Shown here: in pieces, positions 58,815 to 64,000 of the stretch
Layout of the letters: each line of letters starts with the position of its first letter
Numbering within the stretch: the first letter of the stretch is position 1
Assembly: GCF_001298265.1 (NCBI RefSeq)
Contig: NZ_LGSZ01000078.1
Span: forward strand, 106,444 to 170,443
Direction of reading: 5' to 3'
From: Allobosea vaviloviae
GTDB lineage: Bacteria > Pseudomonadota > Alphaproteobacteria > Rhizobiales > Beijerinckiaceae
Length of the DNA stretch: 64,000 nucleotides
Translations under genes and position numbers: made by a program
The notes under the pieces: generated by a model
What the model saw: the letters and a program-made list of their open reading frames with translations, nothing else
Database searches by the model: none
Told to the model about the DNA's origin: nothing

Positions 58815-60178
58815 CAGGCCTTGAAGATGGTTTCGCCTGCAAGCCCGTGGCGGGCGCAGGCGTTTCGTGTGTCGACGACGAGCTTCGCATGAGCCACGAT
58901 CAGCGTGTAGTCGACCTCGTCATGGTCGGTGGCGATCAGCACGGCGTCGAAGCCGGCGAGGCTTTCCGCCGTCAGCGGCGTGCTGGCGCGGGCCGCGAGC
59001 GCGCCGTGCTTGCGGCTCTTGCGGATCGCGGGGATATGCGGGTCGTGATAGGCGGCTTGCGCGCCCCGGCTCTCGATCAGCTCGATCAGCTTGAGGGCAG
59101 GGCTCTCGCGCATGTCCTCGACATTCTTCTTGTAGGCGAGGCCGACGACCAGGATCCGGGAGCCGCTGAAGCTGCGGCGCAGCCTGGAATCGACCAGTTC
59201 CGCCAGCCTGTCGACGACACGGTAGGGCATCTCGGTGTTGATCTGGCCGGCGAGTTCGATGAAACGCGTGGCGATGTCGAATTCGCGCGCCTTCCAGGTC
59301 AGGTAGAACGGGTCGATCGGGATGCAGTGGCCGCCGAGCCCCGGGCCCGGATAGAACGGCATGAAGCCGAAGGGCTTGGTCTTGGCGGCGTCGATCACCT
59401 CCCAGATGTCGATGCCCATCGCCGCGTAGACCTGCTTCAGCTCGTTGACGAGCGCGATGTTGACGGCGCGGAAGATGTTCTCGGTCAGCTTCACCGCCTC
59501 GGCGGTGGCGGTAGAGGAGACCGGCACGGTCCTGACGACGAGGGCGGCATAGAGCGCATCCGCCATGGCGAGCGCGTCGGGGCCGTCGCCGCCGACGACT
59601 TTGGGGATGTCGGAGGTGCCGAACTGGGCGTTGCCGGGGTCCTCGCGCTCGGGCGAGTAGGCGAGGTAGAAGTCGGTGCCGCTGGCGAGCCCCGTCGCCT
59701 GTTCGAGGATCGGCCGCATCAGCTCATCGGTGGTGCCGGGATAGGTGGTCGATTCCAGCACGACGAGCTGGCCCTTGCGCAGGCGCTTGCCGATCTCCTG
59801 CGTGGTTTTCACGACATAGGAGAGGTCGGGCTCGCGATGGCGCGAGAGCGGCGTCGGCACGCAGATCAGCAGGGCATCGGGCTCGGCCATGCGGTCGAAA
59901 TCGGTCGTCGCCTCGAAGCGGCCATTGGCGAGGCCTTCGACGATCAGATCCATCGGGATGTGCTTGATCGTCTCGCGGCCGGCGTTGATCTGGTCGACAC
60001 GGGCCTGGTCGATGTCGAAGCCGACGACCCGGATGCCCTGGCGCAGCGCCGCGAGCGCCAGCGGAATGCCGACATAGCCGAGCCCGACCACGCCGATCAC
60101 GACCGAGCGGTCGCGCACTCTGGCGATGAAATGCTGCGCCGCCTGGGCAATGAAATCCTGCGCCGCCTGCGCCGTCAT
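58814..60178 (-). CDS. Nucleotide-sugar 6-dehydrogenase (UDP-Glc/UDP-GlcNAc family)
   Basis: A 454-residue NAD-dependent enzyme that oxidises C6 of a UDP-sugar to the uronic acid. The Rossmann motif IGVVGLGYVGIPLALAALRQ, PTPLSRHREPDLSYV, ESTTYPGTTDELMRPILEQ, the catalytic Cys in GPGLGGHCIPIDPFYLTWKA, and GLAYKKNVEDMRESPALKL are visible. This layout is closer to WbpA/WecC-type UDP-N-acetylhexosamine dehydrogenases than to Ugd. ATG 60178 has GAAGG upstream. The product would feed polysaccharide synthesis; no glycosyltransferase is in the window. Confidence 0.85.
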   Translation of the reverse strand: MTAQAAQDFIAQAAQHFIARVRDRSVVIGVVGLGYVGIPLALAALRQGIRVVGFDIDQARVDQINAGRETIKHIPMDLIVEGLANGRFEATTDFDRMAEPDALLICVPTPLSRHREPDLSYVVKTTQEIGKRLRKGQLVVLESTTYPGTTDELMRPILEQATGLASGTDFYLAYSPEREDPGNAQFGTSDIPKVVGGDGPDALAMADALYAALVVRTVPVSSTATAEAVKLTENIFRAVNIALVNELKQVYAAMGIDIWEVIDAAKTKPFGFMPFYPGPGLGGHCIPIDPFYLTWKAREFDIATRFIELAGQINTEMPYRVVDRLAELVDSRLRRSFSGSRILVVGLAYKKNVEDMRESPALKLIELIESRGAQAAYHDPHIPAIRKSRKHGALAARASTPLTAESLAGFDAVLIATDHDEVDYTLIVAHAKLVVDTRNACARHGLAGETIFKA

Positions 60179-60348
60179 GAGCTCGCACCTTCTCGCAATG
60201 ACCGGGATCGTCCCGACCATTCACGGCTTTGCCGGTCCCATGCGGTGTTCACCACGTGGATGCTCGCCGCCAGGGCGAGCATGACGAGAACGACTCCCGC
60301 GCTATACGGATTGGAAGCTGGTCGGGCAAGGATTCGGGATCGGACGAC

Positions 60349-62208
60349 ATGGGCATGAAGGCGCGGGAGGAGGGCGGGCAGGGCGGATGCCGGTCGGCGC
60401 GCGTGCTCTACGCCATCGAATCCGTCCTGCAAGGGCTCGGCGCAACGATCCTTGCCGCGCTCTTCCTCGTCGTGATGGCGGCGGTGATCCGCCGCTACCT
60501 GTTCGGCGGCGGCTTCGTCTGGTCGGACGAGCTGGCGATCTGGCTGCATGTCGCGCTGATCGCTGTCGGGGCGCCGCTGGCGGTGACGGGGCTGCTGTCG
60601 ATGCGGCTCGATGTGCTGGTGGGCCTGCTGCCCTCCGGCTGGCGCGGGATCGCGGATGCGCTGGCCGGGGGCATCGCCATCCAGGGCGCGCTCGTGCTCG
60701 CCTTCGGCGGCGCGGGCGTCGCCATGCTGGTCGGCGGTACGTCCACGGTGCTCGGCTTGCCCGAATGGCTGCGTTTCGCGGCCTTCGCCGCAGGCGGCGG
60801 GCTGGTCGTGCTGGTCCTGACGCTGCATGCGGCGCTCGAGCGAGGCTGGCCGGCTGCGCTGGCCGCGCTCCTGCTCGGCGCGGGCTTCTACGGTCTGTCT
60901 CAGCTCCCGTCCGGCCTGTCGCTGACGACGCCGAGTGTCGCAGCCGCCGTTCTCGCGGCAGCAGGGCTCCTGCTCGGCGCGCCGCTGCCGTTGGCGCTGC
61001 TGGCCGGAGCATCGATCGCCAGCGCCTTCGGCGGGCTGCTGCCCGAGCCGGCCATCGTCCAGAACACGGTCGCGGGCGTCTCGAAGTTCCTGCTGCTGGC
61101 GATCCCGTTCTTCCTGCTGGCCGGCGAACTCCTGACCTCGGGTGGGCTGGCCGAGAGGCTGGTGCGCTTCGCCGCCGCTCTCGTAGGGCACCGGCGCGCG
61201 GGCCTCGCCCAGACGGCGCTGGTGTCGAGCGTGCTGTTCTCGGGGGCTTCGGGCTCCTCGGTGGCGAATGCCGCGTTCGGGGCCAAGGTGATGGCGCCGA
61301 CGCTGGTGGCGCGGGGCTATCCGCCGGCCCATGCGGCGGCGATCGTTGCCGGCGTCTCGATGCTCGACAACATCATCCCGCCCTCGATCGCGTTCCTGCT
61401 GCTGGCGACGGCGACGAACCTCTCCGTTGGGGCGCTGCTCGTCGGGGGCTTCGTCGCGGGCGGCGTGCTCGCCGTCGCGCTCGCCATCGGCATCCATCTG
61501 ACGGTGCGCGACGTCGTCGATGCGGCGCCGAAGGCGGACGCGCGCGAGGTGGCGTCGAGCCTCATCGGCGCGCTGCCGGCGATCGGGCTCGGCGTCGTGG
61601 TCGTCGTCGGCATCCGCTTCGGCTTGGTCACGGTGACGGAAGCCTCGGCGCTGGCGGTGAGTTACGCGCTGGTGACCTGCCTCGCGCTGCGAAGCCTGGA
61701 CGGGCGCAGCGTGCTGGCCGCGTTGCGACGCACAGCGACGGAAGCAGCCGCGATCGGGCTGCTGATCGGCGCATCCGCGCCCTTCGCCTTCCTGCTTGCG
61801 CTCGACCGGGTGTCGGATGGGATGGCCGGGCTGGTGACGGCGCTCGGCGGCGGGCCCTATGCGGTCATGCTGCTCGCCAATCTCGTGCTGCTGGTCGCCG
61901 GCCTGTTTCTCGACATCGGCGCCGCGATCCTGCTGCTGGCGCCGCTGCTGCTGCCGGTGGCGATCGCGGCGGGCCTCGATCCGATCCAGTTCGGGGTGAT
62001 TCTCGTGGTCAACCTGATGATCCACGGGCTGACGCCGCCGCTCGGCATCCTGGTCTATGTCGTCAGCGGCATCATGCGGGTTCCCGCCGGGGCGGTGTTC
62101 CGGGCCGTGCTGCCGCTGCTTTGCGTACTCTTGGCCGCGCTCGCGCTGCTGTCGCTGATGGCTGCGGCCTGGCCCTCGCTTGCGCCATCCCTCAAGGCGC
62201 TGTTCTGA
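60349..62208 (+). CDS. TRAP transporter permease, fused DctQ-DctM
   Basis: A 619-residue inner-membrane protein joining the small and large TRAP permease subunits. The first 180 residues have four helices of DctQ type (VVMAAVIRRYLFGGGFVWSD, LLSMRLDVLVGLLP). The rest is DctM type with GASIASAFGG, LLLAIPFFLLAGELLTSGGL, FSGASGSSVANAAFGAKVMA and IIPPSIAFLLLATATNLSVG. TRAP systems import organic acids by sodium symport using a periplasmic binding protein; none is encoded beside it. pncB starts 28 bp downstream, so they may be co-transcribed. The substrate is unknown. Confidence 0.87.
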   Translation: MGMKAREEGGQGGCRSARVLYAIESVLQGLGATILAALFLVVMAAVIRRYLFGGGFVWSDELAIWLHVALIAVGAPLAVTGLLSMRLDVLVGLLPSGWRGIADALAGGIAIQGALVLAFGGAGVAMLVGGTSTVLGLPEWLRFAAFAAGGGLVVLVLTLHAALERGWPAALAALLLGAGFYGLSQLPSGLSLTTPSVAAAVLAAAGLLLGAPLPLALLAGASIASAFGGLLPEPAIVQNTVAGVSKFLLLAIPFFLLAGELLTSGGLAERLVRFAAALVGHRRAGLAQTALVSSVLFSGASGSSVANAAFGAKVMAPTLVARGYPPAHAAAIVAGVSMLDNIIPPSIAFLLLATATNLSVGALLVGGFVAGGVLAVALAIGIHLTVRDVVDAAPKADAREVASSLIGALPAIGLGVVVVVGIRFGLVTVTEASALAVSYALVTCLALRSLDGRSVLAALRRTATEAAAIGLLIGASAPFAFLLALDRVSDGMAGLVTALGGGPYAVMLLANLVLLVAGLFLDIGAAILLLAPLLLPVAIAAGLDPIQFGVILVVNLMIHGLTPPLGILVYVVSGIMRVPAGAVFRAVLPLLCVLLAALALLSLMAAAWPSLAPSLKALF

Positions 62209-62236
62209 TGCACCAAGACGCCGACAGGATCTGCCG

Positions 62237-63523
62237 ATGACCGTCACCGACATCGCGACGCGAACCTACAACCATGGCTGGCGGCTCGATCCGATCATTC
62301 GCAGCCTGCTCGACACCGATTTCTACAAGCTGCTGATGCTGCAGATGATCCGCGCCTTCCATCCGGAGGTCGAGGTCACCTTCTCGCTGATCAACCGTTC
62401 GAAGCATATCCGCCTGGCGGATATCGTCGACGAGGCGGAATTGCGCGCCCAACTCGACCATGCCCGCGAGGTCCGCTTCTCGAAGAAGGAGCTGATCTGG
62501 CTGGCGGGCAACTCGTTCTACGGCAAGACGCAGATGTTCTCGCCGGAGTTCATCGCCTGGCTCGCCGATTTTCGTCTCCCGGAATACGATCTGCGCAAGG
62601 TCGACGGACAGTACGAGCTGCATTTCGAGGGGCCCTGGACCCACACTACGATGTGGGAGGTGCCGGCGCTCGCCATCATCAACGAGCTGCGGGCCCGGCG
62701 CGTCATGGTCGGCCAGAAGCGATTCTCGCTCGACGTGCTCTATGCCCGCGCCAAGGCCAAGATGTGGGACAAGGTCGAGCGGCTGCAGACGCTGCCGAAC
62801 CTGCGCCTGTCGGATTTCGGCACGCGGCGGCGGCACGGCCATCTCTGGCAGCGCTGGTGCGTCGAGGCGCTGAAGGAGGGGCTGGGGCCGGCCTTCGGCG
62901 GCACCTCCAACGTGCTGCTGGCGATGGACAACGATCTCGAGGCGATCGGCACCAACGCCCATGAACTGCCGATGGTGCTGGCTGCGCTCGCCGACAGCGA
63001 CGAGGACCTGCGGCGCGCGCCCTATCGCGTACTCGACGAATGGCGACAGGTCTATGGCGGCAACCTGCTGATCGCGCTGCCCGACGCCTTCGGCACGACG
63101 GCTTTCCTGCGCGACGCTCCCGACTGGGTCGCCGACTGGACGGGTTTTCGGCCGGATTCGGCGCCGCCGATCCCGGCCGGCGAGGAGATCATCGCCTGGT
63201 GGCGGGAGCGCGGGCGCGATCCCAGGGAGAAGCTGCTGGTCTTCTCGGACGGGCTCGACGTCGATGCGATCGAGCGCGTCTACAGGCATTTCGACGGCAA
63301 GGTCCGCATGGCCTTCGGCTGGGGCACCGATTTGACCAACGACCTCGTCGGCTGCTCGCCCGACGGCTCGCGCGCGCTCGACCCGATGTCGCTGGTCTGC
63401 AAGGTCACGAAGGCGAACGGACGCCCGGCGGTGAAGCTTTCCGACAATCCCGAAAAGGTCTCGGGCGAGGGGGAGGCCGTGGCGCGCTACCGGCGGGTGT
63501 TTGCGGATCACGAGATATCATAG
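62237..63523 (+). CDS. pncB: Nicotinate phosphoribosyltransferase
   Basis: A 428-residue enzyme of the Preiss-Handler pathway that makes nicotinate mononucleotide from nicotinate and PRPP. Signatures are SLLDTDFYKLLMLQMIRAFH, VTFSLINRSKHIRLAD, SDFGTRRRHGHLWQRWCVEA, FGGTSNVLLAMD, VFSDGLDVDAIERVYRHFDG and FGWGTDLTNDLVGC; the His in GTRRRHG is the autophosphorylated residue position. It lies 28 bp after the fused TRAP permease gene. It and nadK at the other end of the window both serve NAD(P) metabolism but are not linked. Confidence 0.93.
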   Translation: MTVTDIATRTYNHGWRLDPIIRSLLDTDFYKLLMLQMIRAFHPEVEVTFSLINRSKHIRLADIVDEAELRAQLDHAREVRFSKKELIWLAGNSFYGKTQMFSPEFIAWLADFRLPEYDLRKVDGQYELHFEGPWTHTTMWEVPALAIINELRARRVMVGQKRFSLDVLYARAKAKMWDKVERLQTLPNLRLSDFGTRRRHGHLWQRWCVEALKEGLGPAFGGTSNVLLAMDNDLEAIGTNAHELPMVLAALADSDEDLRRAPYRVLDEWRQVYGGNLLIALPDAFGTTAFLRDAPDWVADWTGFRPDSAPPIPAGEEIIAWWRERGRDPREKLLVFSDGLDVDAIERVYRHFDGKVRMAFGWGTDLTNDLVGCSPDGSRALDPMSLVCKVTKANGRPAVKLSDNPEKVSGEGEAVARYRRVFADHEIS

Positions 63524-63555
63524 TTCAATTTGATGATTATTGGGGAGCGTTCTTC

Positions 63556-63819
63556 ATGCTATGCCGCTTTTCTCGCAGGTTTCCCAATTATCTTGCTGCG
63601 ATTTTAGAGAAAGGAGAGGGACTTAAGAGAAATTTTCGTGAGGAAACAGGTACTGATCTTCTGACTGCCGGTTTATTAGGTCTGAGCACGTTTGGGATCT
63701 ATGTTGACTATCCTGATGAGCCTACTACAGGCGCCGACATGGAGTGGGTTTTTATTTCTCCTAAGGATGTTGGCGGGGGGCGTTATCTTAGGCTTCTGAT
63801 TCAAGCTAAGCGTGCTAGG
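63556..63819 (+). pseudogene. DUF6615-like gene, cut by an IS5-family element
   Basis: An AT-rich gene fragment with GGGGAG eight bases before ATG 63556. About 88 codons look genuine: NYLAAILEKGEGLKRNFREE, TDLLTAGLLGLSTFGIYVDY, then TTGADMEWVFISPKD and YLRLLIQAKRA. The GAD...E...QAK spacing (Asp 63736, Glu 63742, Gln-Ala-Lys 63802-63810) resembles the core of PD-(D/E)XK-type nucleases, and the whole resembles DUF6615 proteins, from memory. After about 63819 the frame stays open but runs into the insertion sequence. It lies in sequence far lower in G+C than pncB, a sign of transfer. Confidence 0.6.
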
Positions 63820-64000
63820 TCGTGTGGACAAACGGGATTCCCAAAACAACTGATGTCTGATTCAACGCTGCTGTTTGAGGAGGGCAGCGGTGCTTCGCGG
63901 GTTGATGAGCGACGCGGAATGGGCGTTCTTCGCGCCTTTCCTGATCGAGAACCGGACGCAGGGCGGGCGGCGGCCCTTGGACCATCGGCGGGTGCTCGAC
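63820..64000 (+). mobile_element. Left end of an IS5-family insertion sequence
   Basis: G+C jumps back up after about 63820 and an IS5-type transposase frame begins at 63890. The exact terminal inverted repeat cannot be fixed without the right end; the edge is probably between 63820 and 63845, near GGGATTCCCAAAAC. The element continues beyond the window. Confidence 0.6.
63890..64000 (+). CDS. IS5-family transposase, N-terminal fragment
   Basis: The first 37 codons of a transposase: GTG 63890 or ATG 63905, then MSDAEWAFFAPFLIENRTQG and RRPLDHRRVLD. The S-D-A-E-W and R-R-x-L-D spacing is that of the N-terminal DUF4096-type helix-turn-helix region of IS5-family enzymes. The catalytic DDE domain lies outside the window, so intactness is unknown. 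Confidence 0.75.
   Translation, partial: MLRGLMSDAEWAFFAPFLIENRTQGGRRPLDHRRVLD

Noticed and set aside
60190..60210. Possible third member of the CATTGCGAG palindrome family
   Set aside because: Only about ten bases match, with no second arm; this is chance level in this genome.

Overview
The window is uniformly high in G+C (about two-thirds by eye), densely packed, and carries an alphaproteobacterial gene set: a DUF2336 protein, Rhizobiales-style dispersed palindromes, a type VI secretion system (T6SS) with a threonine-phosphorylation module, and the tRNA-Tyr and tRNA-Gly genes typical of the order. A Rhizobiales chromosome close to Bosea is my best guess, made from protein flavour only; no rRNA or ribosomal protein gene is present to confirm it.

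Layout. 0-10 kb: the C-terminal part of a transglycosylase-like gene coupled to a DUF2336 gene, a small island with a DUF7684-like gene and a VapBC pair, then NAD kinase, a Tat-exported metallo-beta-lactamase-fold hydrolase, tRNA-Thr, an MHS-type MFS permease and rlmB. 10-17.3 kb: tRNA-Tyr, a D-apionate catabolic cassette (GntR regulator, DUF1537 kinase OiaK, RuBisCO-like protein OiaX, divergent ApnO), a copper ATPase behind a CueR-type promoter, and tRNA-Gly. 17.5-29 kb: an accessory block of exported and membrane proteins. It holds a caspase-fold/SUMF1 fusion whose catalytic Cys is Ser, two DUF4399 proteins (one and three domains), a second caspase with an intact dyad, an OmpA-like protein, a methyltransferase, and a membrane transglycosylase fused to an IS1595-transposase-type zinc ribbon. 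Two small orphan genes follow.

29-57 kb is a nearly complete T6SS. The minus strand carries ppkA-pppA-tagF-tssM and tssL-tssK, then vgrG-DUF6931-like-tagH. The plus strand carries PAAR-ridA and ompA-tssA-tssB-tssC-hcp-tssE-tssF-tssG-clpV, followed by an M23 peptidase. No tssJ is visible; TssL has its own OmpA-type peptidoglycan-binding domain, which may replace the missing outer-membrane anchor. PpkA, PppA, TagF and the FHA protein form a full post-translational switch. Two unusual points are tssA, whose C-terminal helical motif seems duplicated around an acidic linker, and tssE, which is preceded by two seven-codon frames each ending inside the next ATG.

57-64 kb: glpD coupled to a nucleotide-sugar dehydrogenase, a fused DctQM TRAP permease, pncB, and finally an AT-rich gene resembling DUF6615 that is cut by the left end of an IS5-family element running off the window.

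The best candidates for undescribed biology are the zinc-ribbon/transglycosylase fusion, the paired active and inactive caspases with their DUF4399 partners, the tssE leader, and the small genes between the transglycosylase and ppkA.
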